Of a DNA stretch of 64,000 nt, positions 1-8,260 are shown piece after piece. Position numbers and translations under genes: made by a program. The notes beneath the pieces are model-generated. The model was given only the letters and a program-made list of their open reading frames with translations, was not told the DNA's origin and ran no database searches. Source of the DNA: Aestuariibius insulae (lineage in GTDB: Bacteria > Pseudomonadota > Alphaproteobacteria > Rhodobacterales > Rhodobacteraceae); the NCBI RefSeq assembly GCF_040783535.2, contig NZ_JBFONW020000002.1, positions 496,001-560,000 on the forward strand, written 5' to 3'. How positions within the stretch are numbered: the stretch's first letter is position 1; every line of letters begins with the position of its first letter.

Positions 1-62
1 GCGTGGACTGGCGCAGCCACGAAGTCCTGTCCCACGTCACCAGCCGTTACTATCTTTTCTAG
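1..62 (+). CDS. 3' end of an unidentified gene (partial)
   Basis: The reading frame starting at base 3 is open and ends with TAG at 60-62, giving the tail VDWRSHEVLSHVTSRYYLF. It lies tail-to-tail with dksA, 51 bp before the dksA stop codon, so it looks like the C-terminus of a gene entering from the left. Too little is present to name a family. Confidence 0.45.
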   Translation, partial: VDWRSHEVLSHVTSRYYLF

Positions 63-113
63 ATCCGGCTGGTTTTGAGCAACGGGCGGCAGACACCGCC
101 CGCCCGTCCCGCA

Positions 114-536
114 TCAATCGTCGCGATGAACACGCTCCCGCCGCTCGTGACGTTCTTGTGCCTCAAGGCTCATGGTCGCGATGGGGCGCGCGTCCAGACG
201 CTTTAGCGAAATCGGCTCGCCCGTCATGTCGCAATAGCCGTATTCGCCCTCATCGATCCGCCGCAACGCCGCGTCGATCTTCGCAACCAACTTGCGCTGG
301 CGATCCCGCGTCCGAAGCTCCAGCGCCCGGTCGGTTTCCTCGCTCGCGCGGTCCGCGACATCGGGAATATTGCGCGTGCTATCCTGAAGGCCGCTGATCG
401 TATCGCGGCTATCGGACAAAAGCTCCCCTCTCCAGTTTTGCAGCTTGCGTCGGAAATATTCGAGCTGTCGCTCGTTCATGAATGGCTCGCTCTCAGCAGG
501 CCGGTAATCATCTGGCAAGAATACCTCGGCTTTCAT
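114..536 (-). CDS. dksA: DksA/TraR-family RNA polymerase regulator
   Basis: 140 residues. DksA binds the RNA polymerase secondary channel and, with ppGpp, adjusts initiation at stable-RNA and biosynthetic promoters. The N-terminal coiled coil (about 20-95) is followed by a C-terminal globular domain with GYCDMTGEPISLKRLDARP. Only one of the four zinc-finger cysteines of E. coli DksA remains (in GYCDM); the others are Thr, Ser and Ala. Rhodobacter sphaeroides has a DksA of this one-cysteine type that is functional, so loss of the zinc site does not imply loss of function. I chose ATG at 536 because GGGGAG sits 6 nt upstream and the protein then begins MKAEVFLPDDYRP as in relatives; a longer frame reaches 587. 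It is divergent from the moxR-like gene. Confidence 0.9.
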   Translation of the reverse strand: MKAEVFLPDDYRPAESEPFMNERQLEYFRRKLQNWRGELLSDSRDTISGLQDSTRNIPDVADRASEETDRALELRTRDRQRKLVAKIDAALRRIDEGEYGYCDMTGEPISLKRLDARPIATMSLEAQERHERRERVHRDD

Positions 537-730
537 CCTGGCTCCCCTGGCTATTGCGATGTCCGCCACTCTCCCGTTGTCAGACATACGCTCCCCTTCC
601 GAAACTGGCGCCCGTGTAGTCCCATTTCAAAGGACTGTCACGCCCTCAAATCAGTGTGTCCGCAAGCGGTTGAAGCGCCCGGGCGCTCTGATACGGTGCC
701 CCCAATTCCAAACGAGGAAAGCCCGCCCCG

Positions 731-1570
731 ATGCAGTTTCAGTCCACCGACCAATACATCGCGACCGAAGACCTCACCGTCGCCGTCAACGCTGCGGTGA
801 CGCTTGAACGCCCGCTTCTTGTTAAGGGCGAGCCGGGCACAGGCAAGACCGAACTGGCCCGGCAGGTCTCCGCGTCGCTGGGTCTGCCGATGATCGAATG
901 GCATATCAAATCGACCACCAAGGCGCAGCAGGGCCTTTACGAATACGACGCTGTCAGCCGCCTGCGCGACAGTCAGCTGGGCGATCCCAAGGTCGAGGAT
1001 GTCGCGAACTACATCAAGAAGGGCAAGCTTTGGCAGGCCTTTGCCGCCGATCAACGGACCGTCCTTCTCATTGATGAGGTCGACAAGGCCGATATCGAGT
1101 TCCCGAACGACCTTCTTCAGGAACTCGACCGGATGGAATTCCACGTCTACGAGACCGGAGAGACGATCCGTGCCAGACACCGGCCCATCGTCATCATCAC
1201 TTCCAACAACGAAAAAGAGCTGCCCGACGCCTTCCTGCGCCGCTGCTTCTTTCACTTCATCCGCTTTCCGGACATGGCAACGCTCAAGCAGATCGTCGAA
1301 GTCCATCACCCCGGTATCAAGAACGCCCTGCTCACCACCGCGCTTACTCAGTTCTACGAGATCCGCGACACGCAAGGCCTCAAGAAAAAGCCCTCGACCT
1401 CCGAGGTTCTCGACTGGCTCAAACTGCTCCTTGCCGAGGATCTGACGGCGGACGATCTCAAACGCGACGGCGCCTCCGCTCTGCCCAAACTGCACGGCGC
1501 GCTCCTGAAGAATGAACAGGACGTGCATCTCTTTGAACGCCTCGCCTTCATCGCGCGCGGCCAACGCTGA
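731..1570 (+). CDS. MoxR-family AAA+ ATPase
   Basis: 279 residues. Walker A is GEPGTGKT (33-40) and Walker B is VLLIDEVDKAD (111-121); a sensor-1 Asn lies in IITSNNEK and an arginine pair in FLRRCFF. MoxR ATPases act as chaperones that insert cofactors or remodel a partner protein, and usually work with a VWA-domain protein. The likely partner is the CoxE-like VWA protein at 3687-4874, on the same strand but separated by three genes. GAGGAAAG precedes the ATG. The client is unknown. The CoxD/CbbQ branch is the closest general description, but no cox or cbb genes are nearby. Confidence 0.85.
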   Translation: MQFQSTDQYIATEDLTVAVNAAVTLERPLLVKGEPGTGKTELARQVSASLGLPMIEWHIKSTTKAQQGLYEYDAVSRLRDSQLGDPKVEDVANYIKKGKLWQAFAADQRTVLLIDEVDKADIEFPNDLLQELDRMEFHVYETGETIRARHRPIVIITSNNEKELPDAFLRRCFFHFIRFPDMATLKQIVEVHHPGIKNALLTTALTQFYEIRDTQGLKKKPSTSEVLDWLKLLLAEDLTADDLKRDGASALPKLHGALLKNEQDVHLFERLAFIARGQR

Positions 1571-1690
1571 CAAGTTGATTCGTTTCCGCAACGCTTCCCC
1601 AAAAAAGCGGCACAAAACGGCACAAAGCCATCCCGCCAAACAGCCGCTTTCTGTTTAGGTGAACCGGTTGCAAACGAAAAAGGCACGTTC

Positions 1691-2152
1691 ATGTCGGCAC
1701 ATCCGGGCCTCGTAATCCGTCCGCTCGCACCGGCTGATCGCAGCGACTGGGATCGGCTCTGGACGGCTTACCTGGAGTTTTATGAAACGACCGTTCCGCG
1801 AGCCGTCTACGACACAACCTTCGCGCGTCTGCTTGGTGATGACCCTCAGGACTATAGTGGCCTCATCGCCTGCCACGACGGCGAAGCAGTCGGCATTGCA
1901 CACTACTTGTTCCACCGGCACGGCTGGAAGATCGAGAATGTCTGCTACCTGCAGGATCTCTATGCGGACCCGCACATGCGCGGCCAAGGCATCGGCCGTG
2001 CCCTGATCGAAGCGGTTTACGAGCAAGCGGACGCTGCGGGCGCGCCTTCCGTCTACTGGTTCACCCAGGACTCAAACACCTCCGCCAGGCGCCTCTACGA
2101 CCGCATAGGCGAACTGACTCCCTTCCTCAAATATCAGCGATCCGCCCGATGA
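1691..2152 (+). CDS. GNAT-family N-acetyltransferase
   Basis: 153 residues with one GNAT fold. The acetyl-CoA binding loop is visible as LQDLYADPHMRGQGIGRALIEAVYEQA (about 87-113, with the RGQGIG signature), and the C-terminus ends in the typical SARRLYDRIGE helix. These enzymes transfer acetyl from acetyl-CoA to an amine; the substrate cannot be told from sequence. Its stop overlaps the start of the next gene by 4 nt (ATGA), so it is probably translationally coupled to the DUF2927 gene. Confidence 0.8.
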   Translation: MSAHPGLVIRPLAPADRSDWDRLWTAYLEFYETTVPRAVYDTTFARLLGDDPQDYSGLIACHDGEAVGIAHYLFHRHGWKIENVCYLQDLYADPHMRGQGIGRALIEAVYEQADAAGAPSVYWFTQDSNTSARRLYDRIGELTPFLKYQRSAR

Positions 2153-3504
2153 CACCTATACGCGCAGCTATCGCATCGGTCTGTTTGGCCGCAACCGTCG
2201 CCTGCGCACCGCTTGGCGGAACAGCGACCCGCGCCGCTGTCCAGCCCGATCTCGGCTCTCTTCCCGCGATGAAAACCTTTGCCCGGCAGGCACCTCCCCC
2301 GGTGACCCGGTCCAACGAGGATATCGCCCGCGACATCCTCGATCTGGTCTTCGAGTTGGAATCCGGGCGTACAGTGCCGCGCCTCACTCGCTTTGACGGC
2401 CCGATCACCGTTCGTGTGATCGGTGCCTCACCGCCAACGCTGGGTCCCGATCTCGACCGCTTGATCGCACGGCTAAGAACCGAAGCCCGGCTCGACATCC
2501 GCCCGACGACCGGAACAGCCAGCATCACGATCGAGACGATGCCGAAAACACGGCTCCAGCGCGCCGTGCCGAATGCCGCCTGCTTCGTTGTCCCGGGCGT
2601 CTCAAGCTGGGACGAATTCCGCACCCACCGCAACACGGCCCGGACCGACTGGACCCAGCTTCGCGCGCGCAGCCGCGCGGCCATCTTCGTCCCCTCGGAC
2701 GTCTCCCCGCAAGAGATCCGCGACTGCCTGCACGAAGAGATGGCCCAGGCGCTCGGTCCGCTCAACGATCTCTACCGTCTGCCCGACAGCGTCTTCAACG
2801 ATGACAACATGCATGCCGTTCTGACCGGGTTCGACATGCTCGTGCTGCGCGCAATCTACGCGCCGGAGCTTGCGAACGGCATGATCCGCGATGATGTCGC
2901 GCGCCGTCTTCCCGCCCTGCTGCGCCGTCTCAATCCGCGCGGCGCTGGCATTCCCGCAAATCAGCGCATCAAGCCATCCCGCGCGTGGAAAGGCCGCATC
3001 GAAAGTGCCCTGCGCGATGAAGGCGGCCGCCCTCGTAGGCTCGCTGCCGCCCAAGACGCTGTTACGCTCGCAACCCAGGCCGGATGGACCGGTCCCCGCC
3101 GCGGCTTTTCCTATTACGTCCTCGGCCGGCTCCAGCTCGCGACCTCCCCCGAGGCTGCGCGCCGCTCCTTCGAACGGGCGGCGATCAGCTACGCTGCACC
3201 CGAGACTGCCGTGCAGAAAGCCCATGTCGGCGTGCAACTGGCCGCTCTCGCGCTCAGATCCGGCGATGCGCAGCGCACCTTGGCCATCACATCAGAGGCA
3301 ATCCCCATCGCCCGCAGCCACGAAAACGCGGCGCTTCTCTCTACGCTTCTAATGTTTCAGGCCGAGGCCGAGGATCTCGCCGGCCGAAGGCCCCAGGCCG
3401 CCGCCACCCGTCTGGACAGTCTTGCCTGGGCGCGCTACGGCTTCGGCCGATCCGAGGCGGTCCGGGCCCGCCTGACAGCGATCAGCGACCTGACGCCCGG
3501 TTAG
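2149..3504 (+). CDS. DUF2927-family putative lipoprotein
   Basis: 451 residues. The N-terminus is a signal peptide ending TVAC (Cys at about 20), a slightly imperfect lipobox, so the protein is probably envelope-attached. Residues about 60-260 resemble DUF2927, with ELESGRTVPRLTRFDGPITV and the conserved block HEEMAQALGPLNDLYRLPDSVFNDDN, which looks like a degenerate zincin helix. The C-terminal part (about 290-440) is helical and TPR-like. Function is unknown. It starts inside the end of the acetyltransferase gene and is 12 bp from the following small membrane gene. Confidence 0.7.
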   Translation: MTPIRAAIASVCLAATVACAPLGGTATRAAVQPDLGSLPAMKTFARQAPPPVTRSNEDIARDILDLVFELESGRTVPRLTRFDGPITVRVIGASPPTLGPDLDRLIARLRTEARLDIRPTTGTASITIETMPKTRLQRAVPNAACFVVPGVSSWDEFRTHRNTARTDWTQLRARSRAAIFVPSDVSPQEIRDCLHEEMAQALGPLNDLYRLPDSVFNDDNMHAVLTGFDMLVLRAIYAPELANGMIRDDVARRLPALLRRLNPRGAGIPANQRIKPSRAWKGRIESALRDEGGRPRRLAAAQDAVTLATQAGWTGPRRGFSYYVLGRLQLATSPEAARRSFERAAISYAAPETAVQKAHVGVQLAALALRSGDAQRTLAITSEAIPIARSHENAALLSTLLMFQAEAEDLAGRRPQAAATRLDSLAWARYGFGRSEAVRARLTAISDLTPG

Positions 3505-3516
3505 AAAGTCAGTGCC

Positions 3517-3687
3517 ATGATCTTTCCCCTCACGGGTCTTGTCCTCGGAGCCCTGATCGGCGGAGCTGTCGCAGCCCGTCGCGGCGGAAAACGGGCCGAT
3601 ATTATCCAATATGCTTGCGTCTACGCCATCATCATCGGCCTCGTGGGCCTCTTCGTGCTGATCATCGTCGAGCGCAGCCTGACCTGA
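3517..3687 (+). CDS. small two-helix membrane protein
   Basis: 56 residues starting MIFPLTGLVLGALIGG and ending IIVERSLT. Two hydrophobic segments (about 3-20 and 33-52) flank a basic loop, ARRGGKRAD. It lies 12 bp after the DUF2927 gene, and its TGA overlaps the ATG of the VWA gene (ATGA), which strongly supports real translation. Likely an inner-membrane protein; the coupling suggests a role with the VWA protein, but that is inference. Confidence 0.7.
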   Translation: MIFPLTGLVLGALIGGAVAARRGGKRADIIQYACVYAIIIGLVGLFVLIIVERSLT

Positions 3688-4874
3688 TGTTCCTGCCCTT
3701 CTTTCAGACCTTGCGCGAGACGGGGGTTCCCGTCTCCCTGCGCGAGCATCTGACCTTTCTCGAGGCGATGTCGAAGAACCTCGCGACCTACGATATCGAC
3801 GCGTTCTACTACCTCGCCCGCACCTGCCTCGTGAAGGACGAGCGCAATATCGACAAGTTCGACCGCGCCTTCGCCTCTGCCTTCGAGGGTCTGTCGCAGA
3901 TCAGCGTCGATCAGGTCCTGACCGCGGTCGATCTGCCAGCCGACTGGCTCGAGAAGATGGCCGAAAAGCACCTCACCGATGCCGAGAAAGCCGAGATCGA
4001 GGCGCTCGGCGGATTCGACAAGCTGATGGAGACACTCAAGGAGCGCCTGAAAGAGCAGGAGGGCCGCCATCAGGGCGGCTCCAAATGGATCGGCACCGCC
4101 GGGACGTCGCCCTTCGGCGCCTACGGCTACAATCCCGAAGGCGTGCGCATCGGCCAGAAGGAAAGCCGCCACCAGCGCGCCGTGAAGGTCTGGGACAAGC
4201 GCGAGTTCCGCAATCTCGACGACACGGTCGAACTGGGCACCCGCAACATCAAGGTCGCACTCAAACGCCTGCGCCGCTGGGCGCGGGACGGCGCGAACGA
4301 GGAGCTTGATCTCAACGGCACCATCCGCGCCACGGCCGAGCATGGCTACCTTGACGTCCAGACCCGTCCCGAACGCCGCAACGCGGTCAAAGTCTTGCTT
4401 TTCGTGGATATCGGCGGCTCGATGGACCCCCATGCCAAGGTCGCGTCAGAGCTCTTTTCCGCCGCTAAGGCCGAGTTCAAGCATTTCGAACATTTCTACT
4501 TTCACAACTGTCTTTACGAAGGCGTCTGGCGTGACAATCGCCGCCGCTGGAACGACCAGACCTCTACGCACGAGATCCTGCGAACCTATGGCCCCGACTA
4601 CAAATGCATCTTCGTCGGCGACGCTTCGATGTCACCTTACGAAATCGCTATGCCCGGCGGAGCGAGCGAACACTGGAATGCGGAATCCGGTCAGGTCTGG
4701 CTGGAACGGGCCCGCGACCAATGGTCCGGAAGCCTCTGGATCAATCCGCTCGAGGAGCGCTATTGGCCCTACACCCCGTCCATCGGAATGGTTCAGCAGA
4801 TCTTCGGAGCGGACCGCATGGTGCCCATGACCCTCGAAGGGCTTGACCGCGGAATGCGCCTTTTGGGTCGTTGA
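3687..4874 (+). CDS. VWA-domain protein, CoxE-like (MoxR partner)
   Basis: 395 residues. The N-terminal half is helical and matches the CoxE/YeaD2-type region that interacts with MoxR ATPases; the VWA fold begins near VKVLLFVDIGGSMDPHAKV (about 233-251). The metal-site motif is DIGGS rather than the common DxSxS. The gene overlaps the small membrane ORF by one nucleotide and ends the 0.7-4.9 kb gene run that begins with the MoxR ATPase. MoxR/VWA pairs activate or mature a client enzyme; none is identifiable here. Confidence 0.85.
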   Translation: MFLPFFQTLRETGVPVSLREHLTFLEAMSKNLATYDIDAFYYLARTCLVKDERNIDKFDRAFASAFEGLSQISVDQVLTAVDLPADWLEKMAEKHLTDAEKAEIEALGGFDKLMETLKERLKEQEGRHQGGSKWIGTAGTSPFGAYGYNPEGVRIGQKESRHQRAVKVWDKREFRNLDDTVELGTRNIKVALKRLRRWARDGANEELDLNGTIRATAEHGYLDVQTRPERRNAVKVLLFVDIGGSMDPHAKVASELFSAAKAEFKHFEHFYFHNCLYEGVWRDNRRRWNDQTSTHEILRTYGPDYKCIFVGDASMSPYEIAMPGGASEHWNAESGQVWLERARDQWSGSLWINPLEERYWPYTPSIGMVQQIFGADRMVPMTLEGLDRGMRLLGR

Positions 4875-4895
4875 CAGGGCGCCTGCAAACGCGGT

Positions 4896-5045
4896 CTAGG
4901 CCGCTTCCGCTCTCTTTTCGCGACATTTCTCTCTTGCCGCGAGCCGGATCAGAAGCCGCTCGATATCAATGCTCTTGCTCTCGCAAACAGGATAGGCCGC
5001 ATTCAACGTGGCCAGGAATTCTGCTGTCTTCTCTGAATTTGCCAT
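4896..5045 (-). CDS. small basic hypothetical protein, 49 aa
   Basis: 49 codons beginning MANSEKTAEFLATLNAAYPV and ending REKCREKRAEAA, with two cysteines. The start is preceded by GAGGTGAG, a strong ribosome-binding site about 6 nt from the ATG, which is the main reason to believe it. It is convergent with the VWA gene (22 bp between stops). No family recognised. Confidence 0.5.
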   Translation of the reverse strand: MANSEKTAEFLATLNAAYPVCESKSIDIERLLIRLAAREKCREKRAEAA

Positions 5046-5156
5046 GCTCACTCACCTCATCGCCGCCGGATCTTCTCCGCCCGGTTGCTGGCTCAACCAG
5101 AAGAAGACATTGCCGTTCCCGCAAAAGTTCCAACAATTTGAACTATTGCCGTAGGG

Positions 5157-5657
5157 TCACACTTCCCGCCTGACACCCTCCAGAAGAACCTCATCAAGAT
5201 CTCCGTCCGAGCGGTGAAGAACGCTGACATCTCCTGTCTGCTCGAACACGACCGCACGCACCTGGGCCAGCTGGGTGACGTTGGCCTCCCTCAACTTCGC
5301 AAGCAGATCGCCGCGGCTAATCTCGGCGGTCCGCATGTTCTCCTCAAGCATGGTATCGCCGTCCATGATCAAAAGCGGCGCGTTATCCAGGGTCTTGCGC
5401 ACCCGCTCAGAGGTCACCCGCGCCCGTGCAACAACCCACTGCACCGCAAAAAGCGCGATGAGCGCCGACGTTCCCGCCCAAATCCCCGTCGAGCCCGAGA
5501 CGACGACACTGGCCAGCACCGATCCCATCGCGACAGTGATCGCGAAATCGAAGCCAGACATCTTCGAAAATGATCTCAGCCCGGCCAGCCGCGTCAGAAT
5601 GACAAGAACCGCAACCATCACCGCCGCATCGAGGATCGCTGTACCGAATGTCTGCAT
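5157..5657 (-). CDS. DUF421 (YetF-type) membrane protein
   Basis: 166 residues from MQTFGTAILDAAVMVAVLVI. Three N-terminal transmembrane helices (about 5-25, 38-58, 60-80) include the family block TRLAGLRSFSKMSGFDFAITVAMGSVLAS, followed by a cytoplasmic domain with LDNAPLLIMDGDTMLEENM and SRGDLLAKLREANV. DUF421 proteins are found across bacteria (YetF and YdfS in Bacillus); their biochemical role is not settled. AGGAG about 8 nt before the ATG at 5657 decides the start; an upstream in-frame ATG at 5741 has no such site. Confidence 0.8.
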   Translation of the reverse strand: MQTFGTAILDAAVMVAVLVILTRLAGLRSFSKMSGFDFAITVAMGSVLASVVVSGSTGIWAGTSALIALFAVQWVVARARVTSERVRKTLDNAPLLIMDGDTMLEENMRTAEISRGDLLAKLREANVTQLAQVRAVVFEQTGDVSVLHRSDGDLDEVLLEGVRREV

Positions 5658-5750
5658 CTCGCTTGCTCCTGCCGTGGTCCAAAGGCCAAGCCGGGATGCT
5701 GCGGCGAAGTTCCCCTTTTCCTTCTCCGGATCCGCCCCCATATTTCACGC

Positions 5751-6434
5751 ATGATAAAGATCCTGCCGATCCTGCTTGTCGTCGCCTACGGCCTTGCGAT
5801 GTACCGCTTTTCTGTCTGGCGCACTCAGCGCGAGCTGGATCAGCGCTCGACCGAGCTTGCCGATCCGGTGCTCTCCCGCCTCACCGACCGGATGGCTGAC
5901 GCGCTCGATCTGCCCCGCATCCGCGTCCACATCTACGAAATCGATCCCGTCAACGGCCTGGCCGCACCCGACGGGCGGATCTTCATCACCCGAGGCTTCT
6001 TCCGCAAATACCGCAACGGAGAGGTCACGGCCGAGGAGATGGCGTCGGTCATCGCACATGAACTCGGCCATGTCGCCTTGGGCCATTCCCGCCGCCGGAT
6101 GATCGACTTTTCCGGCCAAAACGCGCTGCGTGCCGTCCTCGTCATGGTGATCGGCCGCTTCATTCCCTTTATCGGTCCGTGGATCGCCAACGCGATCACC
6201 GCCTTGCTGGCCGCACGCCTCTCCCGCTCGGACGAATACGAGGCGGATGCCTATGCCTCGGCACTCCTGATGAAATCGGGCCTTGGAACGGGGCCGCAGA
6301 AATCTCTCTTCCGCAAGCTCGAGACCCTGATGGGCGTCCGCGGCGCGATGCCCGCCTGGCTTCTCAGCCATCCCAAGACCGATGAGCGGATCGCCGCGAT
6401 CGAGGCCAACGAGGCCAAATGGCTCCCGGCCTAA
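5751..6434 (+). CDS. M48-family zinc metalloprotease (HtpX-like)
   Basis: 227 residues. One N-terminal hydrophobic segment (1-20) is followed by the protease domain: HELGH at 103-107 supplies two zinc ligands and the catalytic Glu, and SDEYEADAYA (about 160-169) supplies the third ligand. A hydrophobic stretch at about 126-150 may be a second membrane segment. The end, SHPKTDERIAAIEA, is typical of the family. It probably acts in membrane protein quality control. Its stop overlaps the convergent PIN gene by 4 nt. Confidence 0.85.
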   Translation: MIKILPILLVVAYGLAMYRFSVWRTQRELDQRSTELADPVLSRLTDRMADALDLPRIRVHIYEIDPVNGLAAPDGRIFITRGFFRKYRNGEVTAEEMASVIAHELGHVALGHSRRRMIDFSGQNALRAVLVMVIGRFIPFIGPWIANAITALLAARLSRSDEYEADAYASALLMKSGLGTGPQKSLFRKLETLMGVRGAMPAWLLSHPKTDERIAAIEANEAKWLPA

Positions 6435-6964
6435 GCTGCCGCCAACGCTTTGCCAAACCGAGGGAGCCGCGCCTTCTTCATCAGCGCGCGCATCTCCCAC
6501 GGCTCTCCAGAGAGCCGCCGCGCCTGTGCCAGAACGCGCGCGGCGGCGCGGTGCGCAGCGGCCTCGTCCTCATCCAGCATCCGTAGCAGGAACCCATCCG
6601 GATCGATCCGCATCAGACCCTCTTCTCCGAGTGTTCCGCGCGGAAAATCCTTAGCGTTCATCGTCATGATCGCATCGACCGATCCGCCCACTGCCACCGC
6701 CAGAACGTGGATATCGTTCTCATCCGGCAACCATAACCGCGCCTCGAGCCCCGGTGCCGGTGGCAGCTCTGCTCCGGACCAGCGGTCCCGCAGGATCGCG
6801 ATCTCCGCCCGAGCCTCCAGCCCCTCCCGCTCGGCGGCACGTGCCCATTCCTCGAGGATCCGCGCCGACCAGAACGGCTGATAAAGCCCCTCCGCCGCGA
6901 TCCCGAGCAGCACCTCCCGCATGACCGTCGGATAAAGAACGCAGGCATCAAGAAGAACCTTCAC
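6431..6964 (-). CDS. PIN-domain protein (putative ribonuclease)
   Basis: 177 residues from a GTG start: MKVLLDACVLYPTVMREVL. The acidic PIN positions are visible as the N-terminal Asp (LLDAC), Glu in EEWARA, Asp in DENDIHVLAVA and Asp in MNAKDFP. PIN domains are metal-dependent RNases, many being VapC toxins, but no antitoxin-like ORF is next to this one. Its GTG overlaps the TGA of the methyltransferase gene (GTGA), so it is probably the second gene of that transcript. A housekeeping RNA role or a solitary PIN domain are both possible. Confidence 0.7.
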   Translation of the reverse strand: MKVLLDACVLYPTVMREVLLGIAAEGLYQPFWSARILEEWARAAEREGLEARAEIAILRDRWSGAELPPAPGLEARLWLPDENDIHVLAVAVGGSVDAIMTMNAKDFPRGTLGEEGLMRIDPDGFLLRMLDEDEAAAHRAAARVLAQARRLSGEPWEMRALMKKARLPRFGKALAAA

Positions 6965-8148
6965 AGACGAAAGACCAGCGCCTTGAGATATCCCGTCGCC
7001 GCAAGCTGCGGATGCACCGGATGATCCGGCCCGGCAAACCCGGTATGGATCAAAGCCGAAGATCGCCGCGCCCGCCCGACCCCCCGGATTGAAGCGGTCC
7101 GGAACGCCGTCAGATCGACGGCATGGGAGCAGGAACACAGGCAAAGATATCCGCCCTCCCTCACCAGCGGAGCGGCCAGACGCGCGACTTTCTCATACGC
7201 CCTTAACCCCGCATCCAGTGCAGGTTTTGCAGGCGCAAAAGCAGGCGGATCGCAAATAACCACATCGAACCGCTCACCGTCCTTATCCAATGCGGCGAGC
7301 ATTTCGAACGCATCGCCCTGCCGCGTCGCGAACCGGTCCTGCACCCCCATTGCCTTGGCCCCACCAGCGGCCAGCTCCAGCGCCGGGGCTGATCCGTCCA
7401 CCGCCAAAGCCTCCTGCGCGCCCGCCGCGAGTGCCGCCAGGGCAAAGCCGCCGACATGTGAGAAGACGTCCAGCACCCGCGCCCCATCGCAAAGACCGGC
7501 GACGAAAGCATGGTTCGGACGCTGATCGTAGAAGATCCCGGTCTTCTGCCCGCCGACAAGATCCGCCAGATAGGTTGCGTCATTCATCGGAACCGGTACG
7601 GGACCAGTGGGCGTCTCGCCAATCAAGGCGCCCGAGACATCGTCAAGCCCTTCGAGGCTCCTTGCCCGCCCGCTCGCGTTCTTCAACACGGTCGCGCAGC
7701 CCGTCACATCCATGACGGCTTGCGCCAACTCCTCGATCAGCACCTCGGCCCAGGCTGCATTGGGCTGCACCACGCAAAGCGCGCCAAACCGGTCGATCAC
7801 GACACCGGGCAGACCATCCGCCTCCGCATGAACCAAGCGGTAATAGGGCGCGTCGTAAAGATGACGCCGCAAAGACAGCGACCGCTCCAACCGAGCGACA
7901 AGCCAAACTCGATCCACCACAGCCTCTGGATCGCGGTCCAGCAGCCGCGCGGTGATCTTGCTTTGCGGATTGACCGCGACCAGCCCGATGGGCTTGCGGT
8001 CTCCGTCCTCCAGCACGGCAAGCGATCCCGGGACCCGTCCCTTCGCGCGCCGGTCCATCACAAGATCCGAGCCATAGACCCACGGGAAACCCCGACGCAG
8101 CGGACGGGGATCGACCTTCGGTTTCAATCTAAGCGCAGGATAATCCAT
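6961..8148 (-). CDS. RlmI-like 23S rRNA (cytosine-5) methyltransferase
   Basis: 395 residues. An N-terminal PUA domain (about 1-75, RLKPKVDPRPLRRGFPWVY) is followed by an RlmI-type middle domain with VHAEADGLPGVVIDRFG, and a SAM-binding Rossmann fold with RVLDVFSHVGGFALAALAAGA (about 227-247). ICDPPAF (about 299-305) is the motif-IV PP loop and LCLCSCSH holds the expected catalytic cysteine. The E. coli relative makes m5C1962 in 23S rRNA. The gene is divergent from the LacI-type regulator. Confidence 0.85.
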   Translation of the reverse strand: MDYPALRLKPKVDPRPLRRGFPWVYGSDLVMDRRAKGRVPGSLAVLEDGDRKPIGLVAVNPQSKITARLLDRDPEAVVDRVWLVARLERSLSLRRHLYDAPYYRLVHAEADGLPGVVIDRFGALCVVQPNAAWAEVLIEELAQAVMDVTGCATVLKNASGRARSLEGLDDVSGALIGETPTGPVPVPMNDATYLADLVGGQKTGIFYDQRPNHAFVAGLCDGARVLDVFSHVGGFALAALAAGAQEALAVDGSAPALELAAGGAKAMGVQDRFATRQGDAFEMLAALDKDGERFDVVICDPPAFAPAKPALDAGLRAYEKVARLAAPLVREGGYLCLCSCSHAVDLTAFRTASIRGVGRARRSSALIHTGFAGPDHPVHPQLAATGYLKALVFRL

Positions 8149-8206
8149 TCTGGCGCGCTTACGACATCCACCCGTCAGGCGCCAGTCATCGCACTCTAAC
8201 GCCAGA

Positions 8207-8222
8207 TGATTGACGTACCTCA
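8207..8222. promoter_or_regulatory. candidate LacI-type operator upstream of its own regulator gene
   Basis: TGATTGACGTACCTCA. Its reverse complement matches 13 of 16 positions of the palindrome at 11656-11671, including the whole left half and the central CG typical of LacI-family operators. It lies 38 bp before the regulator's GTG, which suggests autoregulation. Confidence 0.45.
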
Positions 8223-8260
8223 GATCCGTCGCCTACCGTTCCCCTGTCTGGGAGGACGAT

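Noticed and set aside
1604..1650. AAAGCGGC ... GCCGCTTT inverted repeat after the MoxR gene
   Set aside because: The 31-nt spacer is too long and the T-tract is broken; not a convincing terminator.
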